Shown one piece after another: positions 43,177-52,581 of a stretch of 64,000 bases of DNA. This DNA comes from Leeuwenhoekiella blandensis MED217 (lineage in GTDB: Bacteria > Bacteroidota > Bacteroidia > Flavobacteriales > Flavobacteriaceae): assembly GCF_000152985.1 (NCBI RefSeq), contig NZ_CH672395.1, forward strand, positions 475,849 to 539,848, written 5' to 3'. The notes below the pieces were generated by a model. The model worked only from the letters and a program-made list of their open reading frames with translations. It was not told the DNA's origin and did no database searches. Positions within the stretch are counted from its first letter, which is position 1, and each line of letters starts with the position of its first letter. The position numbers were made by a program, and so were the translations under genes.

Positions 43177-44964
43177 ATGACAACAAAAGCGAGTACCAAA
43201 ATGAAGCGCAGTAGAGCGAAATCTACTGCCAAGAAAGAAGTAAACGGAAAGAAATCCGAAGTACTTCAAATTCAGAACTTACCATTGGGTAAAATCAAGC
43301 CTGACCTTGAACAGCCCAGAAAAACTTTTAATGATGATGCCTTGCAGCAGCTTTCTGAGAGTATCGAAAAGCACGGTGTGTTGCAGCCAATCACGGTAAG
43401 GCAACTAAATGGCCATTACATCATCGTGATGGGCGAACGCCGATATCGCGCAAGCAAGCTGGCAGGAAAGAAGACTGTGCCCTGTATCGTGAGGACTTAT
43501 GAGACCAATGATATTCTGGAAGTTCAAATCATCGAAAATCTGCAAAGACAAGATGTTGAACCTACCGAAGAAGCTGAGGCGATTGCTTACCTAAGTGAAA
43601 AATATGCACCTACTGAAATTGCGAAGCGATTGGGTAGAACGGATAACTTCATCAGACAGCGACTTAAACTGGCTGGACTGATTGATGGTTTCAAACAATT
43701 TGTACGCAATGGCGAAATGACCATATCATTGGGTGTAGGTGTAGCGCTCTTTGAACCGGAACAACAGCAGATGATGCTGGAAACGATGGGCGAGGATTTC
43801 AGTGCCCATCAAATCAACAGAATGATTAAGGACCAGACCTATGATTTAGAAAAGGCATCTTTTGATGTGGCCGATAAAAAATTGGTCCCGAAAGCTGGGT
43901 CTTGTGTTGAATGTCCGTTTAATGCAGCTAATCAAGGTAATCTGTTCGGCGATGGTAAAATGGTCTGTACAAAAGCAGCCTGTTTTGAAACTAAGAAAAG
44001 TAAATCGTTCTTAAACCTGATTGAAAAGTCCAAGAAAGAGAATATCTTTTTAATCCCTGAAATACGACAGTATTGGGCAGATGACGAAAACAATCAGCTC
44101 ATAATATCACAATTAGAAAAGAAGGGATTGAAAGTTTATCTACTGGATGATGTTGAAATTATAGAGCATCCGATTGAGCCAACAATCCAGGATATTAAGA
44201 TAGAATATCAACACTATGATTATTCTGAAGAACAATTGAAAGCTGAACTTGAAGAAGCAAAACAGGACTATGATGAAGAATTTGTGAAATATAATTCAGC
44301 GAAAGAAAATGGATTTGTCAATGGCATTTTGTTCCATCCTGAAACGTACAGGAATAAAGAAGTCTTCATAAAAATTGTTGAAAAAACAAAAGATGAATCA
44401 ACAGATTATTCGGCACCATTGGCCAACAGAAAAATGGCAGATTGTACGCCTGAAGAACAAATCATTAAAATCAACGAAAGAGAAATCCGCAAGAATCAAA
44501 TAGAAAACAACAACCAGTTTGAAGAAGTTGTGCAGATGATTCGTGAAACAAAATACATTAATACGAAGAAGACACTTTCAATGGATGAAATGGTCGCATT
44601 CTCGATATCGCTCTTTGAAAATAATGTGGACTATATGAGTCAACAAAAGTATTTTTCAAAGTTCTTGGGCGACACTTCAAAGATGACTAAAGTTGAAATG
44701 GTCGAAAATTTCAAGAAGAAGTTCAAAAAGGAAATCTTTCACAAGTTGATACGCTATATGCTCACAAAGCAAGTGCATTTTGGCGAAAGCAATCACGTCA
44801 ATAATCTGACGAACATTTCATTCTACAACGCAATGCAAGGATACTACAAATCTAAGATTGCCAGCATTGAAAAAGAATATGCCGATAAACGAAGCAAGCG
44901 TGAAGCACGTTTGAAAGAGCGCATCACAGTTCTTGAAAAGCAAATTCAGGAACTCAACGAGTAG
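43177..44964 (+). CDS. ParB/Spo0J-like protein with Cys cluster
   Basis: The 595-residue protein has a ParB N-domain (about 30-110; CTP-binding motif GERRYR at 86-91, then IIENLQRQDVEPTEEA) and a helix-turn-helix (about 146-167: TEIAKRLGRTDNFIRQRLKLAGL). A cysteine cluster C243-x2-C246 and C264-x4-C269 suggests a zinc site. The C-terminal half (about 300-595) is charged, partly coiled coil and not recognised. Much longer than chromosomal ParB, it resembles ParB proteins of plasmids and integrative elements. ATG 43177 was chosen by analogy with the second leader copy. No ParA is nearby. Confidence 0.8.
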   Translation: MTTKASTKMKRSRAKSTAKKEVNGKKSEVLQIQNLPLGKIKPDLEQPRKTFNDDALQQLSESIEKHGVLQPITVRQLNGHYIIVMGERRYRASKLAGKKTVPCIVRTYETNDILEVQIIENLQRQDVEPTEEAEAIAYLSEKYAPTEIAKRLGRTDNFIRQRLKLAGLIDGFKQFVRNGEMTISLGVGVALFEPEQQQMMLETMGEDFSAHQINRMIKDQTYDLEKASFDVADKKLVPKAGSCVECPFNAANQGNLFGDGKMVCTKAACFETKKSKSFLNLIEKSKKENIFLIPEIRQYWADDENNQLIISQLEKKGLKVYLLDDVEIIEHPIEPTIQDIKIEYQHYDYSEEQLKAELEEAKQDYDEEFVKYNSAKENGFVNGILFHPETYRNKEVFIKIVEKTKDESTDYSAPLANRKMADCTPEEQIIKINEREIRKNQIENNNQFEEVVQMIRETKYINTKKTLSMDEMVAFSISLFENNVDYMSQQKYFSKFLGDTSKMTKVEMVENFKKKFKKEIFHKLIRYMLTKQVHFGESNHVNNLTNISFYNAMQGYYKSKIASIEKEYADKRSKREARLKERITVLEKQIQELNE

Positions 44965-44982
44965 CTTTTGTTGTTTGAAGAA

Positions 44983-45009
44983 GGGTCGGCATTCGTGCTG
45001 GCCCTTTTT
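44983..45009 (+). terminator. Terminator with TTCG tetraloop after the ParB-like gene
   Basis: The stem GGGTCGGCA (44983-44991) pairs, with G-T wobbles, with TGCTGGCCC (44996-45004) around a TTCG loop, followed by TTTTTCTTTTTT. Confidence 0.85.
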
Positions 45010-45073
45010 CTTTTTTATGATAGTGTTTTAAAAGTATTTACAAGGAAGGGGTTATCAATCAATAGTTAGCGCA

Positions 45074-45214
45074 AAGGTAAACTCGTAAAATACACCCATC
45101 AAAAGACTACGGCATAAAGCCAACGCAACATCCTACGCTTATTTATTCCGTTTCCTTTTGAGCTGAGATTTTAGCTTCCGTTTGGGTACTGCTCAAATAT
45201 TGTTTAATCAAAAT
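45074..45214 (+). repeat. 141-bp leader repeat, copy 2 (before DUF932 unit)
   Basis: Second copy of the leader at 43026-43166. It has the same length and order and ends 8 nt before ATG 45223. Conserved parts include CATCAAAAGACTACGGCATAAAGCCAACGC-like sequence and CTGCTCAAATATTGTTTAATC at the 3' end. Confidence 0.9.
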
Positions 45215-45222
45215 ATATCATT

Positions 45223-45384
45223 ATGAAACGAGCATCTAAAAAACCTAAAATTTCGCTACAAGAGGCTGAAAAGCATTATCAGTCGAGTAGTGAAAATTAT
45301 GACATTGATAGTGGCGAAAGTCACTTGGCTTATTACAGGGATAAGCATCCCAACTATTACCGAGTATTATCAGAAAATGTTTAA
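45223..45384 (+). CDS. 53-residue small protein
   Basis: A short ORF directly after leader copy 2. The product begins MKRASKKPKISLQEAEKHYQ and continues with YYRDKHPNYYRVLSENV. It is hydrophilic and unrecognised. The position relative to the leader is the same as that of the ParB-like gene, which supports translation. Its last codons contain an ATG (45377) in the frame of the DUF932-type gene, so the two overlap and may be coupled. Confidence 0.6.
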   Translation: MKRASKKPKISLQEAEKHYQSSSENYDIDSGESHLAYYRDKHPNYYRVLSENV

Positions 45385-45400
45385 TCTAAATTCAAAAGCT

Positions 45401-46237
45401 ATGTATTTACAAAATTTGCAACAGGATGAAATTTTCGTACCATCAGAAATGAAATCCTTAAAAAGTCTGACACAGATGGAATCCCGAAGAGGGCTTGAAA
45501 ATGCCATTATCTCTAATGGCAAAATCGTCAATGTGGTCTCGAACAGCTATGGCCATATTCCAAACCAACTTTTCTTCAAGAAAGCTGAAGAAATGCTGAC
45601 CGATGCACAGCTGAACTTCCACAAACGCACCATCAACAAAAATGACAGGTCGTTCATTACCGACTTTATCATCGACGACAAAAGCCAGTTTACCGTCAAG
45701 AACGATAAGGATTTGATACTACCGATGCTTCGGTTCAAGAACTCTTATGACGGAAGTGAAAAGACCTCTGGACACTTCGGGTTTTATAGAGAAGTGTGTT
45801 CAAATGGTCTGCACGTTTCTCTGGCAGAAATCGAGTTTTCTATCAAGCATAGCAAGAATAATACACACCTCATTATGCCAAGGTTGAACAATCTATTCGA
45901 TAAATTTCTGGACAATGAATTCTATACCATTACCAAGAAATTCGATAAGATGAAGGAATTTAAAATCATCGATACACAGGAATTTGTAAAGGCGATTCTC
46001 GACAGAACGAAATTGTTCAGATACGAGTGTAGCGACAAGAATAGCGACCCTTCAAAAAAGTCTCGTGAGGTCATAGAAATCTTGAACTACGAAGCCTTGC
46101 TACTGAATGAAGAACCAAATCTGTGGTTAGGTTACAATGCATTCAATTCAGTACTTCATAACGTTTTGAAGAAAAGCTTCGGCCAACAAGAACGGTTAGA
46201 TAAAAAGCTGTTTGATGAAGTCTATGCTATGGCATAA
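45401..46237 (+). CDS. DUF932-type protein
   Basis: This 278-residue protein has the look of the DUF932/phage-plasmid-like family: NGKIVNVVSNSYGHIPNQLFF, DFIIDDKSQF, KNSYDGSEKTSGHFGFYREVCSNGLHV and the C-terminal LWLGYNAFNSVLH. The role is unknown, but it is frequent on plasmids and integrative elements. The start is ATG 45401 or ATG 45377, the latter overlapping the upstream small ORF. I prefer 45401 since MYLQNLQQDEIFVP resembles a family start, but this is not certain. Confidence 0.7.
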   Translation: MYLQNLQQDEIFVPSEMKSLKSLTQMESRRGLENAIISNGKIVNVVSNSYGHIPNQLFFKKAEEMLTDAQLNFHKRTINKNDRSFITDFIIDDKSQFTVKNDKDLILPMLRFKNSYDGSEKTSGHFGFYREVCSNGLHVSLAEIEFSIKHSKNNTHLIMPRLNNLFDKFLDNEFYTITKKFDKMKEFKIIDTQEFVKAILDRTKLFRYECSDKNSDPSKKSREVIEILNYEALLLNEEPNLWLGYNAFNSVLHNVLKKSFGQQERLDKKLFDEVYAMA

Positions 46238-46319
46238 AGTTAATATAGGTTTGTCCAGTACCTCAAACTGGATTTTTTCTGCCTTACCATTTTGCAACAC
46301 AGTTGCACCAAAATATTTT

Positions 46320-46328
46320 TATCTTTGC
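46320..46328 (+). promoter_or_regulatory. -7 promoter element TATCTTTGC
   Basis: TAnnTTTGC element ending 3 nt before the GTG start at 46332. It may drive the metal efflux operon with a very short leader. A TTG occurs upstream but not at the usual distance. Confidence 0.4.
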
Positions 46329-46331
46329 ATT

Positions 46332-46640
46332 GTGAAAGTTGTAGCAATCATTTTATCGTTTTATTTCTTGGCACTCAATGTAGTGCCTTGTAGCGATGCA
46401 GCAAATAGTGCCGATGATACCCAAGTTGTTACGGTAATAGATATTGATGGCGACCACGACCAAGACTGTGAGTTATGCTCGCCTTTCTGTCAATGTCATT
46501 GCTGCCACGTTCATACCATAAATTTTGGACTTGCTGCTTTTGAGCCGCTACAGCCTGCTATTCCTCAAGAATTCTTTGTCCATTTTGATGACCTTGGCAA
46601 AGATATTCCCCATTCCCTTTTTCAGCCACCACAGGCATAA
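46332..46640 (+). CDS. DUF6660-type Cys/His-rich small protein
   Basis: From GTG 46332 the product is 102 residues: a signal-like hydrophobic stretch (VKVVAIILSFYFLALNVVPC), then a DxDGDHDQDCELCSPFCQCHCCHVH metal-binding-type cluster and a variable tail ending in SLFQPPQA. Such proteins precede CusA/CzcA operons in Flavobacteria and may be envelope metal-binding proteins (inference). The frame is open further upstream (ATG 46212) but overlaps the previous gene, so GTG is preferred. Confidence 0.7.
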   Translation: MKVVAIILSFYFLALNVVPCSDAANSADDTQVVTVIDIDGDHDQDCELCSPFCQCHCCHVHTINFGLAAFEPLQPAIPQEFFVHFDDLGKDIPHSLFQPPQA

Positions 46641-46652
46641 TTCAGTTTTTTT

Positions 46653-46675
46653 AAAGGATAATTATATCCTTTTTT
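46653..46675 (+). terminator. AT-rich hairpin with T-run before cusA
   Basis: The stem AAAGGATA (46653-46660) pairs with TATCCTTT (46665-46672), followed by TTT. It could end or attenuate transcription into the efflux genes. Confidence 0.5.
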
Positions 46676-46710
46676 GACCAAATCCTGGTTCTCATACTAG
46701 ATCCTTGGTC
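46676..46710. promoter_or_regulatory. Inverted repeat GACCAA/TTGGTC upstream of cusA
   Basis: 6-bp arms GACCAA (46676-46681) and TTGGTC (46705-46710) separated by 23 nt, 69 nt upstream of the efflux pump start. It could be an operator or stem structure. No known regulator box is recognised. Confidence 0.3.
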
Positions 46711-46778
46711 CTATTGATAGATTTTGTTAGGCACAAAATTATTATCAAGAATTTTAACTGAATTAAATTTTTATTTAT

Positions 46779-49700
46779 ATGATTAATAAGATAATCGCAT
46801 TTTCCATTAATAATAAATTTATTATTGGACTACTTACCTTAGCGCTGATAGGGACGGGTATTTGGTCCATGATGACCGTCAACCTGGGATCGGTGCCAGA
46901 TATTACTAACAATCAGGTTCAGGTGATCACCCAGTCGCCAAATCTTGCCACAGAAGATATTGAACAATTTGTAACCTATCCCGTAGAACTATCTATGGGT
47001 AATTTACCAGGCGTTACAGAAATAAGATCTATCTCACGCTTTGGCCTTTCCGTAGTTACTATCGTTTTTGAAGACGATATGGGAACCTATCTTCCTCGAC
47101 AGCTGGTACAGGAAAAACTAAACGAACTGGGCGAATCTATCCCTGAAAAATTTGGAAGTCCATCTATGGGTCCCATCTCTACTGGTTTAGGTCAAATCTA
47201 TGAATACACTATAAAGCCAGAGGAGGGTTTTGAAAACAAGTATTCGCCTATGGAACTGCGCACCGTGCAAGATTGGGTTATCAAACGACAACTCACATTA
47301 CTGGAAGGCGTGGTAGAGGTCAACTCTTATGGAGGCAGTATTAAACAGTACGAGGTCACTGTCAACCCAGATAAGTTGAATAGTTTGGGTATTAGTATTT
47401 CACAAGTGTATGAGGCTCTCGCTCGGAACAATGTGAATACAGGCGGTGCTTACATAGAAAAAAATAAAATGTCAAATTTCATAAGAGGTGAAGGTCTTAT
47501 TCGCTCTTTGGAAGACATTAAAGATATTTCGATTATTAACGAGGGCAACATTCCCGTAACTATTGGAGATGTTGCAACACGCGTCCATTTTGGGAATCAG
47601 GTACGTTATGGTGCTTTTACGCAAGACGGTAAGGAAGCCGTGGGAGGAATAATAATGATGCTAAAAGGTTCAAACCCTAATGCGGTTATTCAAAATGTTA
47701 AGAATCGTATGGCAGAAATTGAAAAATCCCTGCCAGAAGGTCTCACTATCGCCCCTATCATTGATCGTAGTGAGCTAATTGCCAGAACGACCGATACCGT
47801 TAAAACCAATTTACTGGAAGGCGCCCTAATCGTGATATTTGCCCTTGTTTTATTGTTGGGTAGTTTAAGAGGTGGCATCATAACGGCCACGACCATACCG
47901 TTGTCCTTGCTTTTTGCCTTTATATTAATGAAGCAATTTAATGTATGGGCAAACTTAATGAGCTTGGGAGCTATAGACTTTGGGATTATTATAGATGGTG
48001 CCGTGATTATTATAGAAGGAACGGTGTATGAGATCCAAAAACGGATTAGGTCTGGAAAGCTAAAATTCAATCAAGGCGTAATGGATAAAGTAGCCTATGA
48101 TGCCGGAACCACGATGATGGGTTCCGCATTTTTTGGACAGATTATAATTCTTATTGTATTCACGCCTATACTTTTTCTTACGGGGGTAGAAGGTAAAATG
48201 TTTAAGCCGATGGCGTACACTTTCGGTTTTGCCATGATAGGTGCTATTTTCTTATGCCTTACCTATGTCCCTATGATGTCTGCCCTATTTATGAAACCCA
48301 TTCAGAATAAAAAGAACTGGTTTGGAAGGTTTGAACGCTGGCTGGAAAGGATAAGTGATAAGATAATTGGTGGAATACAAAGGGTATATATGCCTTTACT
48401 GAAAGGGGCATTAAAACTGAAGCTCATTGTTGTAGGTGCTGCTGCTGTTCTACTTGTATTAGCCGGTTTCCTTTTTTCCAGAATGGGAGGAGAATTTGTG
48501 CCTCAATTAGATGAAGGGGATATCGCGATGCAGGCTTTAATGAGACCAGGAAGTTCATTAACAGAGTCTATTGATGTTTCAAAAAAAATAGAGAATATCC
48601 TTTTAGAAAATTTTCCTGAAATTAAAACGGCAACAGCAAGAATTGGAGTGGCCGACATCCCAACAGATCCCATGCCGATGGATATAGCAGATATGTACCT
48701 GATTCTTGAAAAAGATAAGGATAAATGGACAACTGCTGAAACTAAAGAAGGACTTATAGCGCAGATCAAGGAAAAACTCAATAAAGAACTTACTGGGGTA
48801 AACCTTGTGTTTACGCAACCTGTAGAATTAAGGTTCAACGAATTATTAGAAGGGGTTAGAGAAGATATTGCGGTTAAACTATATGGAGAGGACCTGGGGG
48901 TGTTGTCGGAAAAGGTACAGGAAATGGCCAGTATTATCCAAACCGTGCCTGGTGCAGGAGACGTAAACGCGGAGCGAACATCAGGCCTCCCACAAATGAC
49001 CGTTAAATTTAACCGTGATAAAATTGCCCAATATGGTCTGGATATTCAGAAAGTCAATGATTATATAAGTACTGCTTTTGCTGGAGGAACTGCTGGGGTC
49101 ATCTTTGAAGGTGAAAAACGATTTGATCTGGTAGTAAGATTTGATGAAGATCATAGAAAGAATATTGATGATTTGCGTGGTATGTATATCGATCTTCCAG
49201 ACGGAACTCAGGTGCCTATAAAAGAAATAGCAGATATTGAGTATGTTCCGGGGCCTATGCAAATTTCAAGAGATGATACCTACAGAAGAACCTATGTGGG
49301 TGTAAACGCCCGGGGAAGGGATGTAGAGTCTGTGGTGAACGACATTCAGCAAAAATTAGATGAGGAATTAGAATTGCCACCAGGTTATTATATTACTTAT
49401 GGAGGGGAGTTCGAAAACCTTCAGAGTGCCAAAGACCGATTAGTGATTGTGGTACCGATAGCCTTATTCCTGATTTTCGTGCTTCTATATTTTGCCTTAA
49501 AATCTTTTTCCCAATCTATCATGATCTATATGGCGATACCATTGGCTGCTATCGGAGGTGTTTTTGCCCTTTGGTTAAGAGGTATGCCATTTAGCATTTC
49601 CGCAGGTGTAGGCTTCATTGTTCTGTTTGGTGTTGCAGTTTTAAACGGACTGGTACTAATAAATAGATTCAATTCTTTAAAAGAAGAAGGAGTAACCAGT

Positions 49701-51212
49701 CTAAGAGATAGAATTTTTACAGGAACCAAAGAACGAATACGACCTATTATGTTAACAGCAACAACAGATATTTTCGGTTTTTTACCAATGGCATTTTCCA
49801 CATCTGCCGGTGCAGAAGTTCAACAACCACTTGCTACAGTTGTTATAGGTGGTATGCTTACGGCTACCTTGCTTACGCTGGTGGTTCTTCCTGTCCTTTA
49901 TACATTTGTAGAGAAGAGACGGGAGAAAAAGGAACAGAACAAGCTTGGTTCTTCCAATTCACGATCTTTAGCCACAATTTTGATAATTGGATTGATGTTA
50001 GGCGGAACCTTTTCCGTAAATGCACAATCTGATGCAATGTCATCTGAATATTCACAACAGGATTCTTTACAAACTATTAGTTTGGAAGAGGCTAAAGAAA
50101 TGGCAATCCAAAACTTTCCGCAATTAAAAGCTGCTCAACTTGAAATTGAAAGTGAGGAAGTATTGCGTAAAACCGCCTATGATTTTGGAAATACCCAAAT
50201 CTTTACAGGAAAAGAAGAAGTAGGAAATGGCTCTGATGGGGTCTATACCCAAATTGGCGTCCAACAGCAAGGCATTGATATTTTTGGAATTGCCCCCCGG
50301 TTAAAATTGCAGAAAGAAAGGGTTGCCCTTGCTGAAAGTGCCTTAGAGTTATCTACTATTGAAATTGAACGTGAAGTAAGCAGGGCCTGGGCCTCGGTTT
50401 ATACAACTAAAAGGACATTCCAGGTTTATAGAAAAATGGATTCAATTTTTGAAGATATTGAAAGGGCTGCAAGAATCAGGTATGAAACAGAGGCCACCTC
50501 CAAATTGGAATATCTTGCTACCTCCAACCAGGCGAACGAGGTTAAAATACAGCTGGAACAATCGTACCGAGATTACCTGAAATCAATACAGCGTTTAAAC
50601 CTATGGTTCGTTAGTGACACAATCTATGATGTACCAGATTTGCCTGTTGAAACTTTAGACGAACCTTTAAACTTTCTGGTAGAGTCGCTTGAAAATCATC
50701 CGTTGCTACAGGTTTCGGAACAAAGGATAGATGTTGCCAAAGCGGTTACCAGAGAACGAAAATCTGAATTTTTGCCCAAATTTCAGGGTCAGTACGGTAG
50801 GCAGGAAATAGCCGGGCAATCGGGTTTCTTCCAATATCAAATAGGAATTCAAATTCCGCTGTTTTTTGGGCCGGAATTAGGCCGTACACAGGAAGCACAA
50901 GTAAATAGACAGATTGCAGAGCAAAACTTTTATCAGGATAAAATCGAACTGGAAACCGCCTATAAAAATATGCGTGAAGACTACATCAAATGGAGAAACT
51001 CATGGAATTATTATAGGGATGAAGCACTTCCGCTGGCCAAAGAGCAACAAGGTGGATCAGTGCTGGCCTTTAAGGAAGGCGCTATCGATTATGTGACATT
51101 TCTCCAAAATATAAGAGATGCCATTAGAATCGAGGTAAATGCCTGGAGTGCTTTTAACGATTATCTCGACAGCCGCTACCAACTGGAATATTACCTTAAG
51201 AATTCAAATTAA
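46779..51212 (+). CDS. CusA/CzcA-type RND pump fused to a TolC-like protein
   Basis: This 1477-residue protein has a complete heavy-metal RND pump (about 1-1040: twelve TM helices, proton-relay acidic residues D400 and D406 in DFGIIIDGAV, and GGVFALWLRGMPFSISAG). It continues through a second export-type hydrophobic stretch (about 1060-1080, ending SVNAQ) into an outer-membrane-factor domain (about 1085-1477, TolC-like helices with YETEATSKLEYLATSNQ). The one gene supplies inner and outer membrane parts; the adaptor follows. It exports metal such as copper, zinc, cobalt or cadmium; the choice cannot be read. Confidence 0.9.
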   Translation: MINKIIAFSINNKFIIGLLTLALIGTGIWSMMTVNLGSVPDITNNQVQVITQSPNLATEDIEQFVTYPVELSMGNLPGVTEIRSISRFGLSVVTIVFEDDMGTYLPRQLVQEKLNELGESIPEKFGSPSMGPISTGLGQIYEYTIKPEEGFENKYSPMELRTVQDWVIKRQLTLLEGVVEVNSYGGSIKQYEVTVNPDKLNSLGISISQVYEALARNNVNTGGAYIEKNKMSNFIRGEGLIRSLEDIKDISIINEGNIPVTIGDVATRVHFGNQVRYGAFTQDGKEAVGGIIMMLKGSNPNAVIQNVKNRMAEIEKSLPEGLTIAPIIDRSELIARTTDTVKTNLLEGALIVIFALVLLLGSLRGGIITATTIPLSLLFAFILMKQFNVWANLMSLGAIDFGIIIDGAVIIIEGTVYEIQKRIRSGKLKFNQGVMDKVAYDAGTTMMGSAFFGQIIILIVFTPILFLTGVEGKMFKPMAYTFGFAMIGAIFLCLTYVPMMSALFMKPIQNKKNWFGRFERWLERISDKIIGGIQRVYMPLLKGALKLKLIVVGAAAVLLVLAGFLFSRMGGEFVPQLDEGDIAMQALMRPGSSLTESIDVSKKIENILLENFPEIKTATARIGVADIPTDPMPMDIADMYLILEKDKDKWTTAETKEGLIAQIKEKLNKELTGVNLVFTQPVELRFNELLEGVREDIAVKLYGEDLGVLSEKVQEMASIIQTVPGAGDVNAERTSGLPQMTVKFNRDKIAQYGLDIQKVNDYISTAFAGGTAGVIFEGEKRFDLVVRFDEDHRKNIDDLRGMYIDLPDGTQVPIKEIADIEYVPGPMQISRDDTYRRTYVGVNARGRDVESVVNDIQQKLDEELELPPGYYITYGGEFENLQSAKDRLVIVVPIALFLIFVLLYFALKSFSQSIMIYMAIPLAAIGGVFALWLRGMPFSISAGVGFIVLFGVAVLNGLVLINRFNSLKEEGVTSLRDRIFTGTKERIRPIMLTATTDIFGFLPMAFSTSAGAEVQQPLATVVIGGMLTATLLTLVVLPVLYTFVEKRREKKEQNKLGSSNSRSLATILIIGLMLGGTFSVNAQSDAMSSEYSQQDSLQTISLEEAKEMAIQNFPQLKAAQLEIESEEVLRKTAYDFGNTQIFTGKEEVGNGSDGVYTQIGVQQQGIDIFGIAPRLKLQKERVALAESALELSTIEIEREVSRAWASVYTTKRTFQVYRKMDSIFEDIERAARIRYETEATSKLEYLATSNQANEVKIQLEQSYRDYLKSIQRLNLWFVSDTIYDVPDLPVETLDEPLNFLVESLENHPLLQVSEQRIDVAKAVTRERKSEFLPKFQGQYGRQEIAGQSGFFQYQIGIQIPLFFGPELGRTQEAQVNRQIAEQNFYQDKIELETAYKNMREDYIKWRNSWNYYRDEALPLAKEQQGGSVLAFKEGAIDYVTFLQNIRDAIRIEVNAWSAFNDYLDSRYQLEYYLKNSN

Positions 51213-51234
51213 AAATTAAAATAAGAAAATCGAT

Positions 51235-52485
51235 ATGAATACAAGATCAATAAATATTCTAATGCTTGCCTTAACGCTCAGCATATTCTTTGGATGTAAA
51301 GAAAATCCTGCGGCAGGGGAAGATGCTTCCAGTGAAACTGCAACTACTAATACCGAAGAAGGTGAAAATCACGGTGAGGAAGGAGATGAAGAACACGGTG
51401 AAGAAGAAGGTGGGATGCGTTCGGTACATCTTTCAGAAATGAAATTCAATAGTCTGGGGATTAAAGTAGATACCTTGCCTAAAAAAGCTTTGTCGGGTAT
51501 TGTGGAAGCCAATGGCCAGTTAGAAGTGCCGCCACAATATGAAGCTACCGTTACGGCAATTTTAGGCGGTAATATAACTTCTATAAAGGTTATTGAGGGG
51601 GATAAGGTAAATAAAGGTCAGGTGTTGGCTTATCTTTCTCACCCAAATTTAACCAGAATGCAGTCTGATTATATTAATGCATATAGTAGGATGCAATTTT
51701 TGGAAAAGGAATTTGAAAGACAGAAACGTTTATATGAAGCAGAGGTAGGATCTGGAAAATCTTTTCAACAAACCCAATCAGATTACCAGTCTGTACAAGG
51801 TGAAGTGCGGGGGTACGAATCGCAATTGCGCCAGTTAAACCTAAATGCTTCCCAGGTTAGAGACGGTGAATTATATGAATATATTCCGGTAGTAAGCCCA
51901 ATTGGAGGTTATATTGAAAAAGTACTGGTACAGGTAGGACAATATGTAGACCCTCAGACCAGTATGTTTATGGTAGTTGATACTGAACATGTTCATGCCG
52001 ATCTAATGGTTTTTGAAAAAGATATTTATAAGGTGAAAGAAGGCCAAAAGATTGCGTTTACACTGGAATCGGTTCCAGGTAGTAATTTAACCGGGGAAAT
52101 TTATTCAGTGGGGAAACAATTTGAACAAAACCCCAAAGCGGTACATGTGCATGCAGAAATCGATAATAAAGAAGATTTTCTAATTCCGGGGATGTATATA
52201 AACGGAAAAATCAGGACCGGTGAAGAAGCTGTTCCTGCCTTACCGGAAGAAGCAATAATTGAAGAAGAAGGAAATCCCTACATCTTTACGGCCCAAAAAC
52301 ACCAGGAAGATGGTGAAACCGAATGGGAATTGAAACCAGTGCAGGTTAGAACGGGAATAAATGAAGATGGTTGGGTTGAAATTAAACTGCTGGAGCCTCT
52401 GCCTGAAGGTACGTTGGTTGCCTATAATAATGCCTATTATCTGGTTTCTGAAATGCAGAAAAGCCAGACTTCCCATGGTCATTAA
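51235..52485 (+). CDS. RND periplasmic adaptor (CusB/CzcB-like) lipoprotein
   Basis: The 416-residue protein has a lipoprotein signal (lipobox FFGC, C21), a His/Glu-rich stretch (about 40-60: ENHGEEGDEEHGEEEGG) and the membrane-fusion-protein order: barrel-sandwich hybrid, coiled-coil hairpin (about 130-205), beta barrel and membrane-proximal domain. It bridges the fused pump and the outer membrane. The acidic/His N-terminus likely binds metal. It starts 22 nt after the pump. Confidence 0.9.
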   Translation: MNTRSINILMLALTLSIFFGCKENPAAGEDASSETATTNTEEGENHGEEGDEEHGEEEGGMRSVHLSEMKFNSLGIKVDTLPKKALSGIVEANGQLEVPPQYEATVTAILGGNITSIKVIEGDKVNKGQVLAYLSHPNLTRMQSDYINAYSRMQFLEKEFERQKRLYEAEVGSGKSFQQTQSDYQSVQGEVRGYESQLRQLNLNASQVRDGELYEYIPVVSPIGGYIEKVLVQVGQYVDPQTSMFMVVDTEHVHADLMVFEKDIYKVKEGQKIAFTLESVPGSNLTGEIYSVGKQFEQNPKAVHVHAEIDNKEDFLIPGMYINGKIRTGEEAVPALPEEAIIEEEGNPYIFTAQKHQEDGETEWELKPVQVRTGINEDGWVEIKLLEPLPEGTLVAYNNAYYLVSEMQKSQTSHGH

Positions 52486-52581
52486 ATTAAAAAAATTAGA
52501 TGGATGGACTCTCTGTTAAATGTTTGTCTTAATTAAAATTCCAGAGGGTTCATCCTTAATACTAAAATTAATATTACAGCA

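Noticed and set aside
46212-46331. Longer start of the DUF6660-type protein
   Set aside because: It overlaps the DUF932-type gene, and the hydrophobic signal begins at GTG 46332.
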